Shown here: in pieces, positions 25,022 to 32,626 of the stretch | Layout of the letters: each line of letters starts with the position of its first letter | Numbering within the stretch: position 1 is the first letter of the stretch | NCBI GenBank assembly: GCA_018713245.1 | Contig: DVFM01000071.1 | Location: forward strand, 1 to 46,879 | Length of the DNA stretch: 46,879 bases | DNA from: Candidatus Merdivicinus intestinavium | GTDB taxonomy: Bacteria; Bacillota; Clostridia; Oscillospirales; Ruminococcaceae | Reading direction: 5' to 3' | Made by a program: the position numbers and the translations under genes | The notes under the pieces: model-generated | Databases searched by the model: none | The model's input: the letters and a program-made list of their open reading frames with translations, nothing else | What the model was told of the DNA's origin: nothing

Positions 25022-25975
25022 ATGCGCTTCAAACGGATTTATGTCGAAATCAGCAACATCTGCAACCTGAAATGTCCATTCTGCTCGAAGAGCACCCGCC
25101 CTCCCCGTTCCATGAACGAGGAGGAGTTCCGCCACGTGGTCCGGGAGATTGCGCCCTTTACCGGCAACGTGTATTTCCACGTCAAGGGAGAGCCGCTGCT
25201 GCACCCGCTGCTGGGGAGATTTTTTGACATCTGCGAAGAAAACGACCTGCGGGTCAATCTGACGACCAACGGCAGCCTGCTGGCCAAAAACCAGGAGCTG
25301 CTGATGCGCAAGAACGCGCTCCGGCAGGTGAACATTTCCCTCCACAGCTTTCCCTTCCAGAACGGCGCCAACGGGGAAGCGCCGGAGTTCTACAACGAGC
25401 TGGACCTGGACGGGCTGGACACGTATATGCAGACGGCGCTGGGCTTTGCCGCCCGGTTTGCGCGGGAGCGGAAGAAATTCGCGGTGCTCCGCCTCTGGTC
25501 CCTGGGAAAGGGGAGGCGGCTCGACCCGGCCGCCCGGAGGATGACCGAAATCATCGAGGCGGCTTATCCGGAGGCCGCCCCGCTGGAGGAGAAGATGCTC
25601 CGCCGGCCCAGCATCTGTCTGGAAAAGGGTGTTTTTTTAAGCTGGGAGGAGGAATTCGCCTGGCCCACCCTCAAATCCCCCTATGTTTCGGATACCGGCA
25701 TCTGTCAGGGGACCCGGAGCATGGTGGCGGTCCTCTGCGACGGCACGGTGGTGCCCTGCTGCCTGGACGCCAACGGGGAAGCGCCGCTGGGCAATCTTTT
25801 TGCGGAATCCTTCGCGGAGATTGTTTCCGGCGACTATTTCCAGCGAATCTCGCGGAATTTTGACAACCGCCACGTCACGCTGCCCCTCTGCCGCCACTGC
25901 ACCTACCGCCTGCGCTTCGACAAGCTGGCCGGCGGCGCGTTTCAGGAGGAGGACGGGGAGCCGGGCAATCTGTAG
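25022..25975 (+). CDS. radical SAM/SPASM domain protein
   Basis: The 317-residue enzyme has the radical SAM cluster motif C-N-L-K-C-P-F-C near residues 15-22, the GEPLLHP motif near 57 and NLTTNGSLL. It then has a C-terminal SPASM-like auxiliary cluster region: CQGTRSMVAVLCDGTVVPCC ... GNLF ... CRHCTY. Such proteins modify peptides or tRNA-like substrates or act as maturases. No precursor peptide or partner gene is next to it, so the substrate is unknown. The ATG at 25022 is preferred (GGGGGAGA upstream) over one 21 nt earlier. It is monocistronic. Confidence 0.88.
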   Translation: MRFKRIYVEISNICNLKCPFCSKSTRPPRSMNEEEFRHVVREIAPFTGNVYFHVKGEPLLHPLLGRFFDICEENDLRVNLTTNGSLLAKNQELLMRKNALRQVNISLHSFPFQNGANGEAPEFYNELDLDGLDTYMQTALGFAARFARERKKFAVLRLWSLGKGRRLDPAARRMTEIIEAAYPEAAPLEEKMLRRPSICLEKGVFLSWEEEFAWPTLKSPYVSDTGICQGTRSMVAVLCDGTVVPCCLDANGEAPLGNLFAESFAEIVSGDYFQRISRNFDNRHVTLPLCRHCTYRLRFDKLAGGAFQEEDGEPGNL

Positions 25976-25990
25976 CCGCCTTAGCTGTGA

Positions 25991-26017
25991 AACGGAACCG
26001 CAGGGTTCCGTTTTTTC
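25991..26017 (+). terminator. terminator of the radical SAM gene
   Basis: AACGGAACC (25991-25999) pairs with GGTTCCGTT (26004-26012), followed by TTTTTT. The next promoter's -35 begins at once at 26018. Confidence 0.85.
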
Positions 26018-26046
26018 TTGACACCGCGGAGAAAAGATGGTATACT
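26018..26046 (+). promoter_or_regulatory. sigma-A promoter of tyrA
   Basis: TTGACA (26018-26023), 17 bp, TATACT (26041-26046). Confidence 0.85.
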
Positions 26047-26087
26047 TTTTCGCATAAAAGCGCTAAAATAAGAAAGAAGGCGGATTT

Positions 26088-26939
26088 ATGAAAATCCAGG
26101 TAATCGGGCTGGGGCTGATCGGCGGCTCCCTCTGCAAGGCCCTGAGCCGCGGCGGCGTCCATCGGGTTCTCGGGATGGACATCGACCCGGAAACGGTGCG
26201 GAAGGCGCTGATTTCCGGGGCAATCCAGGAGGAGGGGACCGCCGCCACCCTGAAGGAAGCGGACCTGGCGGTGGTGTGCCTTTACCCGGAAGGGACGATC
26301 CGTTTTCTGCTGGAGCACCGGGAGGATTTTAAAAAGGGCGGCATCGTCTGCGACGTCTGCGGCGTCAAGGCGGCGGTGGTCCATGCGGCGGCCGGGCCCC
26401 TGCGGGAAGCGGGGGTGCGGTTTGTGGGCTGCCACCCCATGGCTGGGCGGGAATTTTCCGGCTTTGATTACGCCAGGGAGGACCTGTTCGACGGAGCGAG
26501 CTTTATCCTCACCCCCGTGGAGGACACCGACCCGTCGGCGGTCGCCGAGCTGGCGGCGCTGGCCCGTTCCATCGGATTCGGGCGGACGGTGACGGCCTCT
26601 CCGGAGGAGCACGACCGCATCATTGCCGCCACATCCCAGCTGGCCCATGTGGTTTCCAACGCCTATATGAAAAGCCCCACCCTCCGGGAAGAGGCGGGCT
26701 TCAGCGCCGGGAGCTATCTGGACCTGACCCGGGTGGCCAAGCTGAGCGAGGAGATGTGGACTTCCCTTTTCCTGCTCAACAAAGAACCGCTGCTTTATGA
26801 GCTGGACACCATAATCGGGCATCTCGCCCAGTATCGGGACGCCCTGGCGGCGGAGGACGCGGACTTGCTGCGCGCCCTGCTGCGGAAGGGCCGGGAGCTG
26901 AAAGAAGCGGACCTCAGACGGCATGGGGTCAGGCCGTAA
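26088..26939 (+). CDS. tyrA: prephenate dehydrogenase
   Basis: The enzyme catalyses oxidative decarboxylation of prephenate to 4-hydroxyphenylpyruvate in tyrosine synthesis. The N-terminal NAD(P)-binding motif is VIGLGLIGGSLCKAL (residues 5-19), followed by CLYPE, CDVCGVKAAV, and the signature VGCHPMAGREFSGF with the catalytic His. The C-terminal helical dimerisation domain includes EEHDRIIAATSQLAHVVSNAY. The 283-residue form has no ACT or chorismate mutase domain. It stands alone with its own promoter and terminator, not in an aromatic operon. Confidence 0.95.
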   Translation: MKIQVIGLGLIGGSLCKALSRGGVHRVLGMDIDPETVRKALISGAIQEEGTAATLKEADLAVVCLYPEGTIRFLLEHREDFKKGGIVCDVCGVKAAVVHAAAGPLREAGVRFVGCHPMAGREFSGFDYAREDLFDGASFILTPVEDTDPSAVAELAALARSIGFGRTVTASPEEHDRIIAATSQLAHVVSNAYMKSPTLREEAGFSAGSYLDLTRVAKLSEEMWTSLFLLNKEPLLYELDTIIGHLAQYRDALAAEDADLLRALLRKGRELKEADLRRHGVRP

Positions 26940-26944
26940 ATCGT

Positions 26945-26980
26945 GCGGGCCGGGAGCATCCGTGTTTCCGGCCCGCTTTT
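26945..26980 (+). terminator. terminator of tyrA
   Basis: GCGGGCCGG (26945-26953) pairs with CCGGCCCGC (26968-26976), followed by TTTT. Confidence 0.8.
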
Positions 26981-26990
26981 CGGCATTTAT

Positions 26991-27064
26991 ATTTGATGAA
27001 TATCGAATAATATGATTGACAGATGTAAATAACTGTGATATGATGCACTTGTAACATCATGTTA
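26991..27064 (+). promoter_or_regulatory. promoter and operator palindromes of the MFS/ArsR operon
   Basis: The promoter is TTGACA (27016-27021), 17 bp, TATGAT (27039-27044). Just downstream of the expected +1 is the perfect palindrome TAACAT-C-ATGTTA (27052-27064). Upstream of the -35 is the near-perfect ATTTGAT-N4-ATCGAAT (26991-27008). Both are candidate sites for the ArsR-type regulator encoded at the end of the operon. Confidence 0.65.
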
Positions 27065-27078
27065 GAGGTGAATCAAAT

Positions 27079-28332
27079 ATGTATCGGGACATTCTCAAAA
27101 ACGCCGATTACCGCAAGCTCCTTTTCGCCGATGTCATCAGCCGGTTTGGGGACAGTGTGGATGCGGTGGCCTTCACCTGGCTCACCTACCAGTTCAGCCA
27201 CAGCGCGTCCTTAAGCGCCCTGACGCTGGCGGCCAACCGCCTTCCCACCGTAATTTTCCAGCCCCTGTTCAGCCCCATCACCGACCGGCTGCCCAAAAGG
27301 CCGGTGCAGGCGGTGTGCGACTTTATCCGGGCGGCGCTGGTGGGGATTTTCCTGCTGCTGTTCCTCACGGATTCCCTGCAGGCCTGGATGTTTTTGGCCT
27401 TTTCCTTTGCGATGAACACGGTGGAATCCTTCCGGATTCCCGCCGGTGTGGGGATGCTGCCGCGGCTGGTGGGAAAAGAGGAATACAAAAAAGCCAGCAG
27501 CTTCATCCGTTCGGCCGGCATGGGGGCGGAACTCATCGGAACCGGCCTGGCGGGGCTCATTGTGGCCCTGTCCATGGGGGCGGCCTTCGCCATCGATCTT
27601 CTGACCTTTGTCCTGTCCGGGCTGCTGATTCTGAGTATCCGGTTCCGGGAAACCATCGCCCCCCAAGCGGAACGGAAGGGCTATTTTGCGGAGTTGAAGG
27701 GCGGATTCCAGTATCTGGGGAAAAACCAGCTCTTTCTGCTGCTGGTCGTCGGCGCGGTGCTGAGCAACAGCATCAACAGCATTTTCGGTTCCCTGCAGGC
27801 CCCTTACATTTCGGAGATTTTCCGGGGCGGCAGCGAAACCCTCTCCCTTTTTGGGGCCTGCGAAACCGCCGGGCTGCTGCTGGCCTTTTATTTCTACCCG
27901 AAGATTTCGGAACGGGTCCCCTCTCGGAGCCAGTTTTTGCTGACCTTTGGGACTTCCTGCGCCAGCTACCTGCTGCTGTTGCTGATTCCTTGGCTGGGCT
28001 GGTTCCGTTACCCGGCGGCGGGGGTTCTCATGTTCGGGTGGGGGCTGCTGGGCGGCATTGCCGCCAGCCTGTTCAGCGTGAAGCTGGTTCAGGTGGTGGA
28101 GCCGGACTACCTGGGGCGGGCGGCATCGGTCTTTAATGCAGCGGGGGCCTGCGTCACGCCGCTGATGTCGGCGGCCATCGCCGGACTGGTGGCGTTTTTG
28201 CCCATTCAGGCGGCGCTGCTGATGGGCGCTGCGGCCGCCGCCGTGGTTTTTGCCGTCATGGCCCGGCTGAAGCTCTGCCGCGCCTTGAATGAGGGAGAAA
28301 AGGAATCTGCGGAAGCGGATAACGAAGCATAA
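27079..28332 (+). CDS. MFS transporter, copy 1 of a tandem pair
   Basis: The 417-residue major-facilitator protein has about 12 helices and belongs to the enterobactin-exporter/MDR-like subgroup by its N-terminal pattern (YRKLLFADVISRFGDSVDAVAFTWLTYQ) and the loop motif SPITDRLPKRPV between helices 2 and 3. Substrate unknown. It is about two-thirds identical by eye, without gaps, to the next gene, and the sequence around its ribosome site (GTTAGAGGTGAATCAAA) is repeated before that gene. It is the first gene of an operon ending with an ArsR-type regulator. Confidence 0.88.
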   Translation: MYRDILKNADYRKLLFADVISRFGDSVDAVAFTWLTYQFSHSASLSALTLAANRLPTVIFQPLFSPITDRLPKRPVQAVCDFIRAALVGIFLLLFLTDSLQAWMFLAFSFAMNTVESFRIPAGVGMLPRLVGKEEYKKASSFIRSAGMGAELIGTGLAGLIVALSMGAAFAIDLLTFVLSGLLILSIRFRETIAPQAERKGYFAELKGGFQYLGKNQLFLLLVVGAVLSNSINSIFGSLQAPYISEIFRGGSETLSLFGACETAGLLLAFYFYPKISERVPSRSQFLLTFGTSCASYLLLLLIPWLGWFRYPAAGVLMFGWGLLGGIAASLFSVKLVQVVEPDYLGRAASVFNAAGACVTPLMSAAIAGLVAFLPIQAALLMGAAAAAVVFAVMARLKLCRALNEGEKESAEADNEA

Positions 28333-28365
28333 AACCGGCAATCTGATGTTAGAGGTGAATCAAAC

Positions 28366-29631
28366 ATGTATCGGGACATTCTTCAAAACGCCGACTACCG
28401 CAAGCTGCTTTTCGCCAATGTCATCAACGATTTCGGCGACAGCATCGACGCCATTGCCTTTACCTGGCTCACCTATCAGCTGAGCCACAGCGCCTCCTTA
28501 AGCGCCCTGGTGCTGGCGGCGAACCTGCTGCCCACCGTGATTTTCCAGCCCCTGTTCAGCCCCATCACCGACCGTCTGCCCAAAAAGCCGGTGATGGCGG
28601 TCTGCGACCTCATCCGGGCCGGGATGGTGGGGATTTTCCTGCTGCTCTATCTCACCGGCTCTTTGCACGCCTGGATGCTCCTGGCTTTTTCCTTTGCCAT
28701 GAATACGGTGGAATCCTTCCGAATTCCTGCCGGCGCCGGGATGCTGCCGCGGCTGGTGGGGGAAGAGGAGTACGAAAAAGCCAGCAGCTTTATGCGCTCC
28801 GCCTGCACGGTGGCGGACCTGGCGGGCACCGGCCTGGCGGGTATCATTGCGGCCTTTTCCATGGGGGCGGCCTTCGGCATCGACCTTCTGACCTTTGTCC
28901 TGTCCGGCCTGCTGATCCTGGGCATTCGGTTCCGGGAAAGCATCGCCCCGAAGGTGGAGCGGAAGGGATATTTTACCGAACTGAAGGGCGGCTTCCGGTA
29001 TCTGGGGAAAAACCAACTCTTTCTGCTCCTGGTCATGGGCGCGGTGCTGTTCAACAGCGTCGGCACGATCCTCGGCTGCCTGATGGTCCCTTATATCTCG
29101 GATGTCTTCCGGGGCGGCAGCATGGCGCTGTCCATGTTTGGGGCGGCCCAGACCGCCGGGATGCTGCTGGCCTTCTATTTCTATCCCAAAATTTCGGAAA
29201 AAATCTCCTACCGGGCGCAATTCCTGGCTGCATATGCCGCGCTTGCCGCGGGATATGCAGCCCTGACGGTGTTTCCCGCACTGGGCTGGTTCCGCTATCT
29301 GGCCGCCGGGCTCTTCATGTTCGCCTGGGGAGGGGTCATGGGGGTGACCAACAGCTTTTTCAGCATTCAGTTTGTCCGGATCGTGGAGCCGGACTACCTG
29401 GGACGGGCGGCGGCGGTCTTTAATTCAGCGGGAGCCTGTATCGATCCGCTGATGTCCGTCCTTGTGGCGGGATTGGCGGCATTGCTGTCCATTCAGGTTT
29501 TGTTTGCCATTGCCGCCGCAGCCGCCGCTGTGGTTTTGGTCATCCTGTCCCGGTTAAAACTCTGCTATGCCTTGAATGAAAAGGAAAAACCTGCTATCAT
29601 GGAAGGAGAACAACATGTAGGAGTGGATTGA
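28366..29631 (+). CDS. MFS transporter, copy 2 of a tandem pair
   Basis: The 421-residue paralogue of the preceding transporter is colinear along its whole length. Conservation is strongest in the N-terminal half (AFTWLTYQ, PTVIFQPLFSPITDRLPKKPV, AFSFAMNTVESFRIPAG) and weaker in helices 7-10. The duplicated unit begins at ATGTTAG (28346), including the ribosome site but only half of the operator palindrome, and carries no promoter of its own. The pair may work as a heteromer or may have split substrates; both are inference. Its stop is 1 nt before the regulator's ATG. Confidence 0.88.
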   Translation: MYRDILQNADYRKLLFANVINDFGDSIDAIAFTWLTYQLSHSASLSALVLAANLLPTVIFQPLFSPITDRLPKKPVMAVCDLIRAGMVGIFLLLYLTGSLHAWMLLAFSFAMNTVESFRIPAGAGMLPRLVGEEEYEKASSFMRSACTVADLAGTGLAGIIAAFSMGAAFGIDLLTFVLSGLLILGIRFRESIAPKVERKGYFTELKGGFRYLGKNQLFLLLVMGAVLFNSVGTILGCLMVPYISDVFRGGSMALSMFGAAQTAGMLLAFYFYPKISEKISYRAQFLAAYAALAAGYAALTVFPALGWFRYLAAGLFMFAWGGVMGVTNSFFSIQFVRIVEPDYLGRAAAVFNSAGACIDPLMSVLVAGLAALLSIQVLFAIAAAAAAVVLVILSRLKLCYALNEKEKPAIMEGEQHVGVD

Positions 29632-29632
29632 T

Positions 29633-30676
29633 ATGAAACTGGAACCCTTCCACCTGTATCTGGAGGCCTACGGGCTCCTTTGTCAGAAATGCCAGCAGGA
29701 CGACGACGCCCCCAAGGCGGAGAAACTGGCCCAGCGATCCGACGACCCGGAGCTTGCCCGGAAACTCACAGAGCCGTACCGGGAAATGCTGGAAGCCTGT
29801 GGGGATATTTCCCTGCCGGAATCCCTCCTGTTCCAGCGGGTATTCCGGCAGGAGGGTCCGGATACTCTGCTGTTTCAGGAGCTTTTCATGGCCTATTACA
29901 GCCCCGTGGACTCCCGGCCGCCTTTGGAGCAGCTGCGGGAGGGGGTCCGGGAAAAGGGGATTCGGCAATTTTTGCTGAACATCCCCACCGATGATGACGA
30001 CGGCAGCCGGGAAAGCCTTTCGGAAGAGGAGCTGCTGAAACGGCTTCACGAGGACAGCATCACCCCGGAAGGCCGTGCCGCCATTATGGAAACCGCCCTG
30101 TTTCCGGAAATCTATATCGCCCAGCTGGCGGAACTGCTGGAAAAAATCGCCGGAAAAATCGAACCGGTCCTTCAGAAGCACCGGGACAAATTCCGGTACG
30201 CCGAGGAATTTTTCGCATTGCCCGACCTGCCGGGACGGATGCGGGAACGGGCGCACCTTCAGGTGCCGGAAAACACCATCGTGTTCCCAAGCCTCAGCGC
30301 CTTCAATTACGGGCTCATATACCAGCTTGCGGACAGCGAAACGCCTTATCTGATACTGGGCATCCTGTTCTGCGGGGTGGACCTTTTTTCCCGGAACGAG
30401 CTTTCCGGCGAGGGGATTGCGGCCCGGCTGAAGCTCTTAGGGGATTCCACAAAGCTCGAGATCCTGCGGATTCTGCGGGAAGGCCCCGCCTATCAGACGG
30501 AACTGGCAAAGCGGCTGAAACTCACCGCCCCCACCGTGTTCCACCACATGAATCTTCTGGCGCAGCGGGATTTCGTCACCGACGAGGTGCGGGACAACCG
30601 CATTTACTACCACTTGAACCCGAAGAGCATCGACGAGCTGACCGAGACCCTCCGGCGTTACCTGGGGCTTTCCTAG
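29633..30676 (+). CDS. ArsR-type regulator with long N-terminal domain
   Basis: The 347-residue protein has its winged helix at the C-terminus (about residues 258-345): RLKLLGDSTKLEILRILREGPAYQTELAKRLKLTAPTVFHHMNLL then DNRIYYHLN, a typical ArsR/SmtB DNA-binding unit. The first 250 residues are Leu/Glu-rich, predicted mostly helical and not recognised. They contain no cysteine-based metal site and probably sense a ligand. Ordinary ArsR proteins are about 100 residues, so the size is unusual. It is the last gene of the MFS operon, 1 nt after copy 2 with GGAG upstream, and probably controls its own promoter. Confidence 0.8.
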   Translation: MKLEPFHLYLEAYGLLCQKCQQDDDAPKAEKLAQRSDDPELARKLTEPYREMLEACGDISLPESLLFQRVFRQEGPDTLLFQELFMAYYSPVDSRPPLEQLREGVREKGIRQFLLNIPTDDDDGSRESLSEEELLKRLHEDSITPEGRAAIMETALFPEIYIAQLAELLEKIAGKIEPVLQKHRDKFRYAEEFFALPDLPGRMRERAHLQVPENTIVFPSLSAFNYGLIYQLADSETPYLILGILFCGVDLFSRNELSGEGIAARLKLLGDSTKLEILRILREGPAYQTELAKRLKLTAPTVFHHMNLLAQRDFVTDEVRDNRIYYHLNPKSIDELTETLRRYLGLS

Positions 30677-30720
30677 GGCGGGGAAAATCGGTCATTTCTC
30701 CTTCAAAAATGATTTACAAT

Positions 30721-30775
30721 TTTCAATTAGGTTTCACTTTGCTTTCAAACGCATATCACTTGACACGGGTATACT
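30721..30775 (+). promoter_or_regulatory. htrA promoter with four 11-bp phased response-regulator boxes
   Basis: The boxes TTTCAA (30721), TTTCAC (30732), TTTCAA (30743) and TATCAC (30754) have starts exactly 11 bp apart. Their TTCA/ATCA cores end 11 bp before the -10 TATACT (30770-30775). No consensus -35 lies at the right distance. The spacing matches that at macA (15111-15167). Confidence 0.65.
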
Positions 30776-30831
30776 AAAGACAATGAAACAAGTGAAACAC
30801 CTCTTGAAGAAATACTGAAGGAGAGATTGAT

Positions 30832-32088
30832 ATGGAAGGCAACTACAACAACATGAACAACATGAATTTGACCCCTGATTTCCAGAACCATCAGGAACCG
30901 GAAAAGAAGAAAAGCCCCTACCTCACCAAGAAAATGGGCGCCGTCATCATGGCCTTGTGCATCGTGGCGGCGGGCGGCGGCGGATTTGCCGCCGGCGTGG
31001 CGGCCAATGGGCTGAGCGCCGACAGCGCCTCCGTTTCCCAGACCCAGCCCGCCGGAACGGTGAGCACTGCGGACAGCGGTTCTTCCTCTTCCAATGCGTC
31101 CACCATGGCCAGCAGCAATTCCTCTTCCGACGCTTTGACGGTTGAGGAGATTGCCGACAAGGTCTGCGACTCGGTTGTGGAAATCACCACCGAGGTCACC
31201 CAGTACGACAGCTACATGCGTCAGTATGTGTCGGAGGGCGCCGGTTCCGGGGTCATCATCTCGGCGGACGGCTATATTATCACCAATAACCACGTGATCG
31301 AGGACGCCAGCAGCATCACCGTCACCCTCCGGGACGGCACGTCCTACCCCGCCACCCTGGTGGGCACCGACGAGCAGGGCGACATCGCGGTGGTCAAGAT
31401 TGACGCCGCCAGCCTGAAGCCCGCAACCATCGGCAGCTCCGCCGACCTGAAGGTGGGCGAGACCGTTGTGGCCGTGGGCAACCCCCTGGGCCAGCTGGGC
31501 GGCACCGTCACCGACGGCATCATCAGCGCGCTGGACCGCCAGATTGACCTGGAAGGCCAGACTATGACCCTTCTCCAGACCAACGCGGCCATTAACCCCG
31601 GCAACTCCGGCGGCGGCCTGTTTAACGAGTACGGCGAGCTGATCGGCATCGTGGTTGCCAAATCCTCCGGCAGCAATATTGAGGGCCTGGGCTTCGCCGT
31701 CCCCATTGACACCGCCAAGGCCATTGCCGACGACCTGATGCAGTACGGTTACGTCAAGGGCCGCATCAGCCTGGGGATGTCGGTGGTGGATGTTTCCAAC
31801 GCCCAGATCGCCCGGATGTACGGCCTGAACAGCACCGGCGTGTATATCACCCAGGTGTCGGAGGACTCCAATGCCGCCCAGGTGGGCTTCCAGGCGGGCG
31901 ACCGGATTGTCACCTTTAACGGCGTTGAAATCACCAGCATAGACGACCTGCGCAGCGCCATCAGCCAGTGCAGCGTCGGCGATACGGTGGAAATGGTCAT
32001 CGAACGCGGCGGCAGCCGGTATTCCGGCCAGCTGACGCTGGAGGAATCCGTCCCCAGCGGGCTTGCCCGGACCAGTTCCAACAGCTGA
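30832..32088 (+). CDS. htrA: HtrA/DegP-type serine protease with PDZ domain
   Basis: The 418-residue membrane-anchored protease degrades misfolded exported proteins. It has a cytoplasmic N-tail of about 35 residues, one helix (about 36-58), a Ser-rich linker (about 60-100), and a trypsin-like domain with the triad His in ITNNHVIED, Asp in GDIAVVKID and Ser in NPGNSGGGLFN. A C-terminal PDZ domain (about 300-405, GVYITQVSEDSNAAQVGFQAGDRIVTFNG) follows. It is monocistronic, with a candidate envelope-stress promoter and a very strong terminator. Confidence 0.95.
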   Translation: MEGNYNNMNNMNLTPDFQNHQEPEKKKSPYLTKKMGAVIMALCIVAAGGGGFAAGVAANGLSADSASVSQTQPAGTVSTADSGSSSSNASTMASSNSSSDALTVEEIADKVCDSVVEITTEVTQYDSYMRQYVSEGAGSGVIISADGYIITNNHVIEDASSITVTLRDGTSYPATLVGTDEQGDIAVVKIDAASLKPATIGSSADLKVGETVVAVGNPLGQLGGTVTDGIISALDRQIDLEGQTMTLLQTNAAINPGNSGGGLFNEYGELIGIVVAKSSGSNIEGLGFAVPIDTAKAIADDLMQYGYVKGRISLGMSVVDVSNAQIARMYGLNSTGVYITQVSEDSNAAQVGFQAGDRIVTFNGVEITSIDDLRSAISQCSVGDTVEMVIERGGSRYSGQLTLEESVPSGLARTSSNS

Positions 32089-32124
32089 ATTTGCCAGACC
32101 CCTCATTTATGAGCTTTTCCATAG

Positions 32125-32162
32125 GCAGAACCCCCGGCGGGATATCCCGCCGGGGGTTCTGC
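32125..32162. terminator. bidirectional terminator between htrA and the XRE gene
   Basis: Perfect 19-bp arms (GCAGAACCCCCGGCGGGAT and complement) with no loop bases unaccounted for are followed by TTTT on the plus strand. It serves both convergent genes. Confidence 0.9.
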
Positions 32163-32164
32163 TT

Positions 32165-32425
32165 TTAAAGCTGTTTGGGCGGCTTTTCCTTTGCCAGCTC
32201 TTCTTCCAGCTTCAGAATGACCGTGCTCATTTTTACATTCATTGCGGTGCAGATGCGGTAGAAGGTTTCCAGCGTCGGACGCCGCTCGCCGCGCTCGATG
32301 GCGCTCAGATGGCTCCGGCCGATGTCGGCCAGGCCGCTTAAAACCTCCTGGGACATCCCGCTTTTCTGACGAAAATATGCAATTACTCTCCCTACCGTAA
32401 CAGAATCTAAAGTGGGAATATACAT
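32165..32425 (-). CDS. XRE family helix-turn-helix regulator
   Basis: The 86-residue protein is almost entirely a Cro/CI-type HTH: VGRVIAYFRQKSGMSQEVLSGLADIGRSHLSAIERGERRPTLETFYRICTAMNV, with the recognition helix SHLSAIERG. A short acidic/basic tail (LKLEEELAKEKPPKQL) follows. It is divergent from the small membrane protein gene at 32627. Its start codon lies within a perfect inverted repeat (32417-32446), and a related word sits in the divergent promoter. It therefore probably represses itself and possibly its neighbour. Confidence 0.88.
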   Translation of the reverse strand: MYIPTLDSVTVGRVIAYFRQKSGMSQEVLSGLADIGRSHLSAIERGERRPTLETFYRICTAMNVKMSTVILKLEEELAKEKPPKQL

Positions 32426-32446
32426 AACATCACCCCTATGTATATT
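32417..32446. promoter_or_regulatory. inverted repeat over the XRE start codon
   Basis: AATATACATA-N10-TATGTATATT has perfect 10-bp arms. On the minus-strand mRNA the right arm contains the ATG and the loop contains the ribosome site AGGGGTG. It may be a DNA operator, a translation-controlling hairpin, or both. Confidence 0.6.
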
Positions 32447-32481
32447 CTATGGGAGAATTTCTAAATAATTGAGCACATAAG

Positions 32482-32510
32482 TTGACAATTGAATACATAT
32501 GTGTTATAAT
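32482..32510 (+). promoter_or_regulatory. consensus sigma-A promoter of the small membrane protein gene
   Basis: TTGACA (32482-32487), 17 bp, TATAAT (32505-32510), a perfect match. The spacer holds ACATATGT (32495-32502), inside the imperfect palindrome 32492-32505. This shares the ATACATA word with the repeat at 32417-32446. Confidence 0.9.
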
Positions 32511-32542
32511 GGCGCTGTTAAATATTTGGGAAAGAGGTGAAT

Positions 32543-32548
32543 ATGTAA
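32543..32548 (+). other. start-stop (ATG-TAA) element in the leader
   Basis: An ATG directly followed by TAA has a good ribosome site (AAAGAGGTG) in front of it. It is in the same frame as the real start at 32627, 28 codons downstream. It may stall or recycle ribosomes in the leader, or may be a mutated former start. Confidence 0.4.
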
Positions 32549-32626
32549 ACCAGTCTCCAAAAACGGCACAAATCGGACCAGGCGCAAACCGGCGTCAAAA
32601 GAAGTGGGAATAGGGGAGAGATTATC

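Noticed and set aside
30760-30775. TTGACA followed by TATACT upstream of htrA as a normal promoter
   Set aside because: The spacing is only 4 bp. The -10 is usable, but the TTGACA cannot be its -35; the phased boxes explain the site better.
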